From an uncultured Sunxiuqinia sp. (GTDB lineage: Bacteria > Bacteroidota > Bacteroidia > Bacteroidales > Prolixibacteraceae), in assembly GCF_963678245.1 (NCBI RefSeq), contig NZ_OY782773.1, positions 186,001-250,000 on the forward strand: a DNA stretch of 64,000 nucleotides, given 5' to 3'. Position 1 is the first letter of the stretch. Each line of letters begins with the position of its first letter. Shown here in pieces: positions 45,342 to 54,104 of this stretch. The position numbers were made by a program, and so were the translations under genes. A model generated the notes under the pieces. The model saw nothing but the letters and a program-made list of their open reading frames with translations, searched no databases and had not been told where the DNA came from.

Positions 45342-45532
45342 GTGGGGAGGGATTTGAGCATCAGGGATTTGGCATGGCCAATTCAAAGACCATTGAGTAT
45401 GTGGGAGTAGTTATTTAATTCCTCAGTACCAGATGTAAAAGGCGAAAACGAACCGGTCCATCTAAACTACATCAGCTTGGATGGAAGCACCTTGTTGATA
45501 TGGAGGGTGGAATCTATAAACTATGTCAGTAG
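45342..45532 (+). pseudogene. Decayed 3' remnant of fcl (GDP-L-fucose synthase)
   Basis: GRDLSIRDLA (from 45342) matches the GKDxSIKELAE segment of GDP-L-fucose synthase. After a frame change, KRRKRTGPSKLHQLGWKHLV and DMEGGIYKL match the C-terminal end (RKLLDVSKLxxLGWK, then LEEGIxxTY), ending at a TAG at 45530. The N-terminal NAD-binding part is gone. Together with the gmd remnant it shows loss of a GDP-fucose pathway next to manC. Confidence 0.75.
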
Positions 45533-45597
45533 TATTCAAATATGAAGGAAATTTAGATTGCTGATATCCAATAATATTAAATTTAATACGAAAATTA

Positions 45598-46659
45598 ATG
45601 AAAAGCGACACTTTTGTAATTATTATGGCAGGAGGGGTTGGCAGCCGTTTTTGGCCGGTGAGTACCGAGCGGAAGCCTAAACAATTTTTAGATATGTTGG
45701 GTACCGGGAAAACCCTTTTTCAACATACCGTTGAGCGGTTTGATGAGATTTGTCCCAGAAGAAATATTTATGTAGTAACATCAGACCAGTACATTGATAT
45801 TGTAAAAAGTCAATGCCCCGAAATACCGGATTCGAATATATTAGCAGAACCGGTGATGCGAAATACTGCACCCTGTATTGCTTATGCGAGTTATAAAATT
45901 AATAAGCTTAACTCGAATGCCAACATCATTGTCACTCCGTCTGATCATTTAATTGAACAGAAACAGTTATTTCAAGAAGCGTTAGAAAAAGGCTTGAGTT
46001 TCGTGAGAGACAAGGATGCAATATTAACAATCGGAATTCAACCTCATCGACCTGAAACCGGTTTTGGTTATATCCAGATGGAGAAATCTGATGATGAGGT
46101 CGGAAAGGTTAAAGCTTTTAAAGAAAAACCGAATATTGAAACGGCTAAAGAGTATTTGCAGAGAGGCGATTTTTTATGGAATGCTGGTATTTTTCTATGG
46201 TCGGTAAAAACAATTACTAAAGCTTTTGAAACCTATATGCCCGCGATGGCCCGCGTATTTCAAAACGGCGAGGAGCTTTATTTCACAGATAAGGAGCAAA
46301 GCTTTATAGATCTAGTGTATCCAACTTTTCAGAGTATTTCAATCGACTATAGTCTGTTAGAAAAGGCAAATAACCTTTATGTTCAGAAGGCCAATTTTGA
46401 CTGGTCGGACTTGGGAACCTGGTCTGCACTTTGGGAAAAATCAGCAAGAAATTATAGCGGGGATACTGTATCATCAGAAAATGCGTACCTGTATGAAACC
46501 TCAAATAATATTATACATGTTCCTGAAGATAAAGTGGTCGTTGTTCAGGGGCTTAGCGAATATATAGTTGTCGAATCGAATAACGTATTGCTAATATGTA
46601 GTAAAGGTGAGGAGCAGCGAATAAAAGCATTCAGTCATAAGGCTTCTGGGCGTAAATAG
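45598..46659 (+). CDS. manC: Mannose-1-phosphate guanylyltransferase
   Basis: 353-residue enzyme that makes GDP-mannose from GTP and mannose 1-phosphate. IMAGGVGSRFWPVSTERKPKQF is the nucleotide-binding start. TPSDHLIEQ, FKEKPNIETAKEYL, FLWNAGIFLW, IDYSLLEKA and FDWSDLGTW are family marks. It lacks the C-terminal phosphomannose isomerase domain found in longer ManC proteins. It follows remnants of gmd and fcl, so today its GDP-mannose may be used directly as a mannosyl donor. An intergenic stretch and the third promoter copy follow. Confidence 0.94.
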   Translation: MKSDTFVIIMAGGVGSRFWPVSTERKPKQFLDMLGTGKTLFQHTVERFDEICPRRNIYVVTSDQYIDIVKSQCPEIPDSNILAEPVMRNTAPCIAYASYKINKLNSNANIIVTPSDHLIEQKQLFQEALEKGLSFVRDKDAILTIGIQPHRPETGFGYIQMEKSDDEVGKVKAFKEKPNIETAKEYLQRGDFLWNAGIFLWSVKTITKAFETYMPAMARVFQNGEELYFTDKEQSFIDLVYPTFQSISIDYSLLEKANNLYVQKANFDWSDLGTWSALWEKSARNYSGDTVSSENAYLYETSNNIIHVPEDKVVVVQGLSEYIVVESNNVLLICSKGEEQRIKAFSHKASGRK

Positions 46660-46912
46660 GTTTTCTTTTACTTCTGGCGATAGTACGGATCAAGATCTAG
46701 TTAGAATACCAGATTGTTGATGATTTTTTCAAGCTTCTACTTCATAGGTATAAGCTCTTTAACTTAGATTGCAGGCAAGTTTACCTGTCTGTCTCTGATG
46801 GCGATTCGAGTTACACTCTTCTGGTTAGATTGATTATTTCTGTGCCTCTCCATTCCTATTTTTCCGGCAGCTTCGTTCTCGTTAATGGACTTTGATTCAA
46901 CACGTAGGTATT
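46660..46912. other. Intergenic region after manC
   Basis: No coding frame. A stretch from about 46718 (TGTTGATGATTTTTTCAAGC...) has an imperfect counterpart near 47091 in the following leader (TTGATGATTTCATCAAGTTT...), with roughly three of four bases the same over about 50 bp by eye. No clean terminator for manC was found; CAGG/CCTG near 46772 is only a weak hairpin. Confidence 0.4.
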
Positions 46913-46961
46913 TTTACGTGAAATTACCCATTGCTTTGAGCATTTACTAATTAGATATTTG
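46913..46961 (+). promoter_or_regulatory. Shared promoter/operator element, copy 3 (assembly operon)
   Basis: TTACGTGAAATTACCCATTG at 46914-46933, then 22 nt, then TATTTG at 46956-46961, exactly as in copies 1 and 2. The predicted start near 46968 gives a leader of about 200 nt before the glycosyl phosphotransferase. The 16-nt GGCGAAGCTGTATCAG box seen in the other two leaders is not present here. Confidence 0.75.
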
Positions 46962-47168
46962 GATTATAAATTACATCTAACTTCAAGTTCCCAGAAAATA
47001 TAAAATGTGAGTTAATTTGAAGGTATGCGAAGTAAAATAGAAATCTAATGATTAATGATTACCAAATCTCTCACACCAGTATTCAAATTTATTGATGATT
47101 TCATCAAGTTTTGACTACATAAGTTGTAATACTCTTTTTACAAGAGATAACTTAATTTTCTTTAAAAA

Positions 47169-48590
47169 ATGAATATGTTACACGAACGAGAATATGCGAT
47201 TCAAAAAATAAGTATCATCATACAGGTATTGCTTACTATGGGGTGTTATACCTTGATTTGGTGGCTTGATTCTTCCTCTGAATTGATTACAGTAGATCAT
47301 GTTAGTGAGTTGAAAAACAACTTGGTTGTCATTGCTCTTTTATGGTTTCTTCTTTTGGATCAATTTGGGTTGGGCGATGTTTCCCGGAAATCGAGCTACG
47401 CAAATCAATTTAAAGCAAATTTCAAAGCGATATCAATCGGTATGGGCGTTTTGTTCGCGGTAAACGTTATTTCAAATCTTTCTGTTGAGAAGCTTTTAGT
47501 AATCTCCTACTTTGGGATCTTGAACTTGGTTGCTTTAACCTTCTTTAAGTATTTCTTTCTTACTCTAATGCGATTTTTACGTCGTAGGGGATATGGTATG
47601 CGCCAGGCTATGATGATTGTTGACGAAGAGGCAATTGATTATATCGAGGAAACCATCCATCGAAAGGATTGGGGTTACAATATCCGTGCTATAATGACAA
47701 GCAGCAAGCTTGTTAAGGAAAAGTATCAAGATCGGTATAATGTTATACCCAAGCGAAGTAACCTCAAAGCAATTTTGGATAGGGAAACCATTGACGAAGT
47801 CATGTATTGCAACTCTGATTATAATCATGATGAAATTACCCGGTTTATTTCAGAATGTAATGAAGTTGGAGTAAGCTTCCATCATTATACTGGTGTGATA
47901 TCAAAATTGAGAGGTAAAAGGAGTGCAAAGACCATTGTTTCATTAGTTAATCAAAAGCCTTTTGTTAGCTATATGAGCACTCCCAATGATTATATAGCTT
48001 TAAAACTGAAAAATGTATTTGATTTCTTTTTTAGCTTGTTTGTAATCATTCTCTCTAGTCCAATATATTTGGTTCTTGCTATTGCAATTAAGTTAGGTGA
48101 TGGAGGACCGGTTTTTTTTAAGCAGGAGCGTGTTGGTTTAAACGGACGGCGATTCGGATGTTATAAGTTCAGGACGATGGTGGTGAATGCAGAGGCATTA
48201 AAAGCGTCATTGATGGGACAAAATGAACAGGAGGGCCCCGTTTTTAAAATAACTTCTGATCCAAGGGTGACTCGAGTGGGCCATTTTTTAAGGAAAACTT
48301 CGTTGGATGAGCTTCCGCAGTTTATCAATGTCTTACGTGGAGAGATGTCAATTGTGGGGCCAAGGCCTCCAATACCAGCCGAAGTCGAGAAATACAAACG
48401 CTGGCAAGTACGACGACTAAGTATGAAGCCGGGTATTACTTGTATCTGGCAAGTTTCAGGTAGGAATGATATTAAATTCGAAGAATGGATGAAATTAGAT
48501 ATGCAATACATCGACAACTGGTCTTTAACAAAAGATCTCGTGTTGGTTTTTAAAACTGTAAAAGTTGTATTTTTAGGAACAGGAAAGTAA
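47169..48590 (+). CDS. Undecaprenyl-phosphate sugar phosphotransferase (WbaP/WcaJ-type initiating transferase)
   Basis: 473-residue polyprenyl glycosylphosphotransferase that starts the repeat unit by moving a sugar 1-phosphate to undecaprenyl phosphate. About four to five N-terminal helices are followed by a CoA-binding-like domain (about 130-260). A re-entrant helix (FDFFFSLFVIILSSP near residue 288) precedes the catalytic core: FKQERVGLNGRRFGCYKFRTM, TSLDELPQFINVLRGEMSIVGP and KPGITCIWQVSGR. The sugar is usually glucose, galactose or a related hexose. First gene of the assembly operon, controlled by promoter copy 3. Confidence 0.93.
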   Translation: MNMLHEREYAIQKISIIIQVLLTMGCYTLIWWLDSSSELITVDHVSELKNNLVVIALLWFLLLDQFGLGDVSRKSSYANQFKANFKAISIGMGVLFAVNVISNLSVEKLLVISYFGILNLVALTFFKYFFLTLMRFLRRRGYGMRQAMMIVDEEAIDYIEETIHRKDWGYNIRAIMTSSKLVKEKYQDRYNVIPKRSNLKAILDRETIDEVMYCNSDYNHDEITRFISECNEVGVSFHHYTGVISKLRGKRSAKTIVSLVNQKPFVSYMSTPNDYIALKLKNVFDFFFSLFVIILSSPIYLVLAIAIKLGDGGPVFFKQERVGLNGRRFGCYKFRTMVVNAEALKASLMGQNEQEGPVFKITSDPRVTRVGHFLRKTSLDELPQFINVLRGEMSIVGPRPPIPAEVEKYKRWQVRRLSMKPGITCIWQVSGRNDIKFEEWMKLDMQYIDNWSLTKDLVLVFKTVKVVFLGTGK

Positions 48591-48649
48591 TAATGTTAAA
48601 ATTCAATATATAGACTAAGTTATTAAGTATAAAAGTAAAGAATAAGAGT

Positions 48650-49444
48650 ATGTATCACAGAATTAAGAGTAGACAAAGCACTCTTATCTTCTTGTTAGTC
48701 TTGACTGGACTGACCTCTTGTGTTTCAAAAAGAAATACGCATTTTTTTAGAGATTTGGAAGATAAAGTTGTACTAGATGGAGTAAAAAGTCCTGAGGAGG
48801 ATTACAAGATTAAGTCAAACGACAACCTGTATGTCAGTGTCAAAACGATTAACCCAGAAGTAAATGCCATGTTCTCTTCGGGTGAGGGAGGTGCTGGAGT
48901 GCAAACAAACCAATATACTTCACAGGTTGGTCAGCACATTTATGGTTATCAGGTAGATAGTCATGGAGAAATAACTTTACCAATTATTGGGTCAGTTTAT
49001 GTTGCTGAGCGAACCTTGAAAGAAGCTAAAGAAGAGATTGGGCGAAGAGCAGAAGAATATTTGAAAGACGCTGACATCCAGGTAAGGTTGCTGAATTTTA
49101 AGGTTAGCGTATTAGGAGAAGTAAATTCGCCTGGAGTATACTACAATTATAACAATACACTCACGATACTTGAAGCTATTGGAATGGCCAAAGGAGCAAG
49201 TGACTTTGCAAAAATTAAAGATGTTATTGTGCTCCGACAAAAAGGAGATAAAATTATACCCTATGAAATTAGCTTGACCGATAGCGAAGTATTAACTTCT
49301 GACGCATATTATCTACAATCAAACGATGTCGTATTAGTACGGCCTCAACAGTTGAAAAATGTGAAGTTGAATGCTTCATATTACACGATTTTTACGGGAG
49401 CGTTGACTACGATTATCCTATTTGTTAATTACTTCTGGGGCTAG
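48650..49444 (+). CDS. wza: Polysaccharide export outer-membrane lipoprotein (Wza-like)
   Basis: 264-residue lipoprotein. The lipobox LTSC places the acylated cysteine at residue 24. DYKIKSNDNLYVSVKTINPE begins the Poly_export domain. GYQVDSHGEITLPIIGSVYVAERTL and SVLGEVNSPGVYYNYNNTLTILEAIGMA (SLBB-type) follow, and a C-terminal helix (TIFTGALTTIILFVNYFWG) should cross the outer membrane, as in Wza. It forms the exit channel for the polymer and works with the tyrosine kinase encoded 54 bp downstream. Confidence 0.93.
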   Translation: MYHRIKSRQSTLIFLLVLTGLTSCVSKRNTHFFRDLEDKVVLDGVKSPEEDYKIKSNDNLYVSVKTINPEVNAMFSSGEGGAGVQTNQYTSQVGQHIYGYQVDSHGEITLPIIGSVYVAERTLKEAKEEIGRRAEEYLKDADIQVRLLNFKVSVLGEVNSPGVYYNYNNTLTILEAIGMAKGASDFAKIKDVIVLRQKGDKIIPYEISLTDSEVLTSDAYYLQSNDVVLVRPQQLKNVKLNASYYTIFTGALTTIILFVNYFWG

Positions 49445-49498
49445 GACGAAGTTGTTAACAAGAAATATCAATTGTTGAATAAAAGTAAAGACATAGAA

Positions 49499-51895
49499 AT
49501 GATGACTAAAGAAACATTTTCTTCGACATTGTTGGAGGAACAGGATAAATTAGCAATTAAGAAGTTTATTTATAAGATTTTTCGTAAATGGTATTGGTTT
49601 GTCGCTGCCTGTATTATTGGAGCTGGGACTGGTTACTTTTTGACACAAACGAAATCTCCAACTTACCAGCTTAATAGTTTATTTTTGATCGAATCTGATA
49701 ATATGGCAGAGATGACCCTTGATCTACCTTTTGCGGGAGGACGACAGGGGAATACTAAGCTCCAAAACAAAATTGGTATAATTACGTCATATCAAATTAA
49801 CAAGCAAGTTTTAGAAAATCTAGATTGGTCGATTTCGTGGTTTGAAGAACTCATGTTTAGAGAATCTGAAATTTATCCTCAGAAGCCTTTTGATGTTAGG
49901 TATGATAGGCAATCAGTGAACCTGACGGGGATTCCTATTTATATAAAGATGATTGATAGCACATCCTATCAAATTACAGTGAACGCAAACAAAAATATTG
50001 CAGGTCGTGAAGTTGAGATAGATTTCACTAAAAGAGCATCTTTCGGTGAGCCTTTTTCAAATACGTACTTTAATTTCACCTTGTATCCTGAGTTTGCGGG
50101 AAGAGGAGACGAGTTTTTCTTCGTCTTCAACAACTTCGATAGTCAGTTGGAAAATTATATGGGCAGGTTGAGTGTCGGAGAAGTTGATCCTGAGATGAAA
50201 GCAGACTTAGTCGGGTTGTCTATGCTTGATCGTGTTCCACAAAAAGCAGCAGATTATTTAAATGAACTAAGCCGAGTATACATTAATCACGAACTGAGAG
50301 AAAAGAATCATAAATCAACAACAACGATTAATTTCATCGATTCTCAGTTGAAGGATGTCGTCGATACCTTAAAAGTAGCAGGAAATAATTTTACAAGTTT
50401 CAGATCAAAGAATCAAATCGTTAACTTGAATCAGGAAGGTGGTATCATTATGAATCAACTTGTAGATCTTGATACTGAGAAATCAACCATACAGAGCCAC
50501 TTGGACTATTATCGCAACCTCAAGGAATATCTGAATGATAAGGATAAAATGAAGGAAGTTGTCGCTCCCTCAGTTGTTGGAATTGTTGACGAGTCTTTAA
50601 ATAATTTAGTTGTTCGATTGAGCGACTTGTATCGAAATCGAGAGGTTATTTCTTATACCGCGCAAGAAAAAAACCCGAAATTAATTCTCATTCAGAATGA
50701 GATAGAGATGGTGAAACGCAACCTGCAAGAAAACCTTCGGAATTTAATTAATAATGCGATCGTTCAAATTCAAGGTATTGATCGGAGGATTGAGAAAGTT
50801 AATCGACAGCTTGCCAAGTATCCAAAAACAGAGCAGGAAATGATTAACATGAAGCGTATGTTAGATCTAAACGATGAACTATATACATTCTTATTAAAAA
50901 AGAGAGCAGAAGCAGCTATAACCCATGCCTCCAATGTTGCAGATACAAAGGTACTAGATTCGGCAGATCCTAAACTGGCAAGATATATGGGGCCTTATTT
51001 GATTAAAAATGTAGCAATCGGGATATTGGCGGGATTGATGATTCCTTTTATGATTATTGTGGTCGCATCCTACTATTACGATCGTATCCGTTCGGCTGAC
51101 GATATTGAGGGATATAGCGATATTCCGGTTATTGGAAATATTGTTTTATCAACGGCAACAGCAGGGAGTGAATTTTTAACAGCTGTTGATAATCCTCGTT
51201 CAGCAATTGCGGAAACATATAGAGAATTAAGAACGAACTTGCAGTTCATTCGATCAAAAGACAACAATAAAAACACAGTGATCGGTGTAAACTCAGTGAT
51301 TCCTGGCGAAGGAAAATCTTTTACTGCTGCGAACTTGTCTTCAATGATTGCGATAAATAATAAAAAGGTATTGTTGATCGATTGTGATATGCGAAAACCA
51401 AGCTTACACGCTCGATTGAAATATAAGAACAAAGAAGGGCTAAGTACATTCCTAACAGCTTTTAGCTCTTTTGATGACATTTTACGACAAACCCGGGTGG
51501 ACAATTTATATTTTATATCTGCTGGTCCTATTCCGCCAAACCCTTCTGAATTATTAGAGAATGGTAAGTTTGACGAGTTAATTGAACGGGCAAAAGAACG
51601 ATTTGACTATATCGTTTTTGATAATCCTCCTATTTCACTTGTTTCCGATGGCATTATCATTGGACAGAAAGTCGACATTAACCTATTTGTAACCCGACAA
51701 GACTACAGTAAAAAAAGTGAGATCAAATTTATTGATCATGTTCATAAGAAAAAATCAATGAATAATGCGGGGATTATTTTGAACGGTATTAACCTCTCCA
51801 AGCATGCCCACGCTGGGTCATATGGAGCAGACTACAGTTTTAAAAAGAAAAGTGGTAATTACTACTTTAATTCCAGTCCTAGTCACGCTGGATGA
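49499..51895 (+). CDS. wzc: Polysaccharide co-polymerase / tyrosine autokinase (Wzc-like)
   Basis: 798-residue inner-membrane protein. A Wzz-type chain-length domain lies between a first helix (about 33-53) and a second one near residue 500, with long coiled segments (about 275-430). The cytoplasmic BY-kinase domain has Walker A in PGEGKS (K606), Walker A' in LLIDCDMRKPS and Walker B in YIVFDNPP. The C-terminal end is Tyr-rich (GSYGADYSF, GNYYF), the usual autophosphorylation cluster. The frame extends nine codons upstream to a TTG; the ATG at 49499 is chosen. It controls polymer length and export with Wza. Confidence 0.94.
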   Translation: MMTKETFSSTLLEEQDKLAIKKFIYKIFRKWYWFVAACIIGAGTGYFLTQTKSPTYQLNSLFLIESDNMAEMTLDLPFAGGRQGNTKLQNKIGIITSYQINKQVLENLDWSISWFEELMFRESEIYPQKPFDVRYDRQSVNLTGIPIYIKMIDSTSYQITVNANKNIAGREVEIDFTKRASFGEPFSNTYFNFTLYPEFAGRGDEFFFVFNNFDSQLENYMGRLSVGEVDPEMKADLVGLSMLDRVPQKAADYLNELSRVYINHELREKNHKSTTTINFIDSQLKDVVDTLKVAGNNFTSFRSKNQIVNLNQEGGIIMNQLVDLDTEKSTIQSHLDYYRNLKEYLNDKDKMKEVVAPSVVGIVDESLNNLVVRLSDLYRNREVISYTAQEKNPKLILIQNEIEMVKRNLQENLRNLINNAIVQIQGIDRRIEKVNRQLAKYPKTEQEMINMKRMLDLNDELYTFLLKKRAEAAITHASNVADTKVLDSADPKLARYMGPYLIKNVAIGILAGLMIPFMIIVVASYYYDRIRSADDIEGYSDIPVIGNIVLSTATAGSEFLTAVDNPRSAIAETYRELRTNLQFIRSKDNNKNTVIGVNSVIPGEGKSFTAANLSSMIAINNKKVLLIDCDMRKPSLHARLKYKNKEGLSTFLTAFSSFDDILRQTRVDNLYFISAGPIPPNPSELLENGKFDELIERAKERFDYIVFDNPPISLVSDGIIIGQKVDINLFVTRQDYSKKSEIKFIDHVHKKKSMNNAGIILNGINLSKHAHAGSYGADYSFKKKSGNYYFNSSPSHAG

Positions 51896-51916
51896 TTTCT
51901 TTACTTTTATTCTGAG

Positions 51917-51948
51917 GCAAGGTGGTCTTCGGATCACCTTGCTTTTTC
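51917..51948 (+). terminator. Terminator after wzc with UUCG tetraloop
   Basis: GCAAGGTGGTC (51917-51927) pairs with GATCACCTTGC (51932-51942), one G-T pair, around a TTCG tetraloop, and is followed by TTTTT (51943-51947... partly CC after). It ends the assembly operon. Confidence 0.9.
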
Positions 51949-52050
51949 CTTTAGATTTTTGAAAATAACTACATAGAGTAAGTTGACTTTTGAAAACACT
52001 GTTAGTGGGTTCTCCCCAACTTTCTCATCATCCAAATAGCAAAATAGAAT

Positions 52051-52389
52051 ATGATTATAGCAGTTGACTTTGATGGAACAATTGTACAACATAAATATCC
52101 CAAAATTGGCAAGGAGATTCCTTTTGCCACAATGACACTTAAGAAACTTCAGGAGGAAGGACATCGATTGATATTATGGACTTACCGAACTGATGAACTA
52201 CTCGATGAAGCTGTTCATTTTTGTGAGTCAAAGGGGATCGAGTTTTATGCCATAAACAAAAGTTTCCCTGAAGAAAAGTTTGATGGAAATACGCCTCGAA
52301 AAATTCATTGCGACATGTTTATTGACGATCGAAATATTGGAGGATTACCTGGATGGGGCGAAATATATCAAATGATTAATGAAATGTAG
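52051..52389 (+). CDS. Small HAD-like hydrolase (BT0820-type)
   Basis: 112-residue protein. IIAVDFDGTIVQH is the DxDGT nucleophile motif of the HAD superfamily, and CDMFIDDRNIGG near the C-terminus is motif IV. LILWTYRTDELLDEAVHFCESKGIEF lies between. Such short cap-less proteins are common in Bacteroidota and often sit near polysaccharide loci; the substrate is unknown. It has its own terminators on both sides, so it is probably a single-gene unit. Confidence 0.85.
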   Translation: MIIAVDFDGTIVQHKYPKIGKEIPFATMTLKKLQEEGHRLILWTYRTDELLDEAVHFCESKGIEFYAINKSFPEEKFDGNTPRKIHCDMFIDDRNIGGLPGWGEIYQMINEM

Positions 52390-52413
52390 CCAAGTAGATT
52401 TTTGATAGCTAGA

Positions 52414-52471
52414 GTTAGTCTCTGGACCAGACTAACAACCCGGCCTGTACTGTATGTGCGGGCTTTTTTTA
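52414..52471 (+). terminator. Two hairpins, the second with a T7 run
   Basis: GTTAGTCT (52414-52421) pairs perfectly with AGACTAAC (52429-52436). Next, CCCG (52439-52442) pairs with CGGG (52459-52462) and is followed by CTTTTTTT. This ends the HAD-like gene. Confidence 0.75.
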
Positions 52472-52658
52472 TGCCTTTTTTCTGGACAGATTCTTATTAG
52501 TCGTTCATTCATGTCGTTTGCTTTTTCAAGCAAGGGGCAGTCTCATTTTAACGAAAAAACAGTTTGCCCGAGGTGTTGTGTACAAAATTACATGTCTGTT
52601 AGCCAGGGAATTCTCATTTTTGTTGTTGATAAAAGTAAAATATAGACTGACTAATAAA

Positions 52659-53993
52659 ATGAAAGCAATGACCTATTTAATGATGCTGGCACTTATACTT
52701 CAGCTGGCGTCTTGTTCTACTCACGAAAAGAAAATTGCAGAACAATTTCCTGATGGAACTGAAATTCCTGCTTGGTTTAGCGATACAACCAAGATCGATG
52801 TAAAAGCTTTAGGAACCCAATTTGTTATAACTGATTATGGAGCTATTGGCGATGGCGAAACCATAAATACCCAAGCCATCCAAAAAACGATAGACGAAGC
52901 TGCCAGAAGTGGCGGAGGTGTGGTTGTAATTCCTGAAGGTCGTTTTTTAACCGGGGCAATTTTTTTCAAACCAAATACACACTTACATGTAAGCGAAAGC
53001 GCTATTTTGTTTGGCTCAGATGATATCTCAAATTTCCCTAAAAAGCCTTCGCGCATGGAGGGGCAGAGCATTGATTATTTTCCGGCAGTGGTGAATGCCT
53101 ATAACGTTGATGGATTTACAATTACAGGTAAAGGCACAATCGATGGCAATGGCCTCAACTATTGGAAGGCTTTTTGGCAACGACGTGCTGAAAACCCTGA
53201 CTGTACGAACTTGGAAGTCTCGCGACCTCGTTTGGTATTCATTCAACATAGTAACGATGTGCAATTGCAAGACGTCAAACTTCACAACTCAGGATTTTGG
53301 ACTACTCACTTGTATAAATGCAATCGGGTAAAGGCGCTCGATCTTCATATTTATTCGCCCGCAAAACCAATTAAAGCACCAAGTACCGATGCCATCGATA
53401 TTGATGCGTGCACAGATGTTCTTGTAAATGGCTGTTACATGGAAGTGAATGATGATGCCGTTGCTTTAAAAGGCGGCAAAGGGCCAACTGCTGACGAAGA
53501 TCCGGATAACGGACCCAATAAAAATATTATCATCCAGAACTGTGAGTTTGGCTTTTGCCATTCTGCAGTAACTTGTGGTAGTGAATCTATTCACAACCGA
53601 AATATTATAGTTCGCGATTGTACTGTTGATGGACCTTCGCGTGTGTTGTGGTTGAAAAACCGCCCCGACACCCCGCAGCTATACGAATATATTCTGGTTG
53701 AAAACGTTACTGGAAGAGCGCAACGACTGATTTATGCCAAGCCCTGGACTCAATTTTTTGATTTGAAAGGACATAAAACGCAACCATTGTCGCAAGCCAA
53801 TCACATTACATTTCGGAATATTGATTTGACCTGCAAAATATTTGCAGACATTAGTGTTACGGAATACGATTTGCTCAAAAACTTCACTTTTGATCACGTT
53901 ACAATTACAGCAGAAAACGGTGAGTTAAACAAAGATTTATTTGATGGTTTAGCTATTAACCAGCTCGAAGTTAACGGCCAATTGATAGACTGA
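52659..53993 (+). CDS. GH28-family polygalacturonase-like lipoprotein
   Basis: 444-residue predicted lipoprotein. From the ATG at 52659, MTYLMMLALILQLASC gives a signal ending in a lipobox cysteine. An open frame runs 47 codons further upstream, but that part is not signal-like. The domain is a right-handed beta-helix glycoside hydrolase: ITDYGAIGDGETINTQAIQKTID, APSTDAIDID (first catalytic aspartates), VNDDAVALKGGKG (the DD pair) and CHSAVTCGSE (in place of GHG) are visible. It would cut galacturonan-like or related acidic chains at the cell surface. It has a strong terminator behind it. Confidence 0.88.
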   Translation: MKAMTYLMMLALILQLASCSTHEKKIAEQFPDGTEIPAWFSDTTKIDVKALGTQFVITDYGAIGDGETINTQAIQKTIDEAARSGGGVVVIPEGRFLTGAIFFKPNTHLHVSESAILFGSDDISNFPKKPSRMEGQSIDYFPAVVNAYNVDGFTITGKGTIDGNGLNYWKAFWQRRAENPDCTNLEVSRPRLVFIQHSNDVQLQDVKLHNSGFWTTHLYKCNRVKALDLHIYSPAKPIKAPSTDAIDIDACTDVLVNGCYMEVNDDAVALKGGKGPTADEDPDNGPNKNIIIQNCEFGFCHSAVTCGSESIHNRNIIVRDCTVDGPSRVLWLKNRPDTPQLYEYILVENVTGRAQRLIYAKPWTQFFDLKGHKTQPLSQANHITFRNIDLTCKIFADISVTEYDLLKNFTFDHVTITAENGELNKDLFDGLAINQLEVNGQLID

Positions 53994-54034
53994 TTTCACT
54001 GCGTTTTTTTTCATAAATATCTTTCCAGAGTTAG

Positions 54035-54077
54035 GACCCCTTGCGTACAATTGATTTGTATGACAAGGGGTCTTTTT
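54035..54077 (+). terminator. Strong terminator after the GH28 gene
   Basis: GACCCCTTG (54035-54043) pairs with CAAGGGGTC (54064-54072), and the inner CGTACAA/TTGTATG (44-50 with 56-62) extends the stem with one bulged A and a 5-base loop. TTTTT follows. Confidence 0.9.
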
Positions 54078-54104
54078 ATGGGTAATATTGAATCAGTTAG
54101 GTAT

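Noticed and set aside
52518-52658. Extended N-terminus of the GH28 gene
   Set aside because: The upstream 47 codons are not signal-like, whereas the ATG at 52659 gives a proper lipoprotein signal with lipobox.
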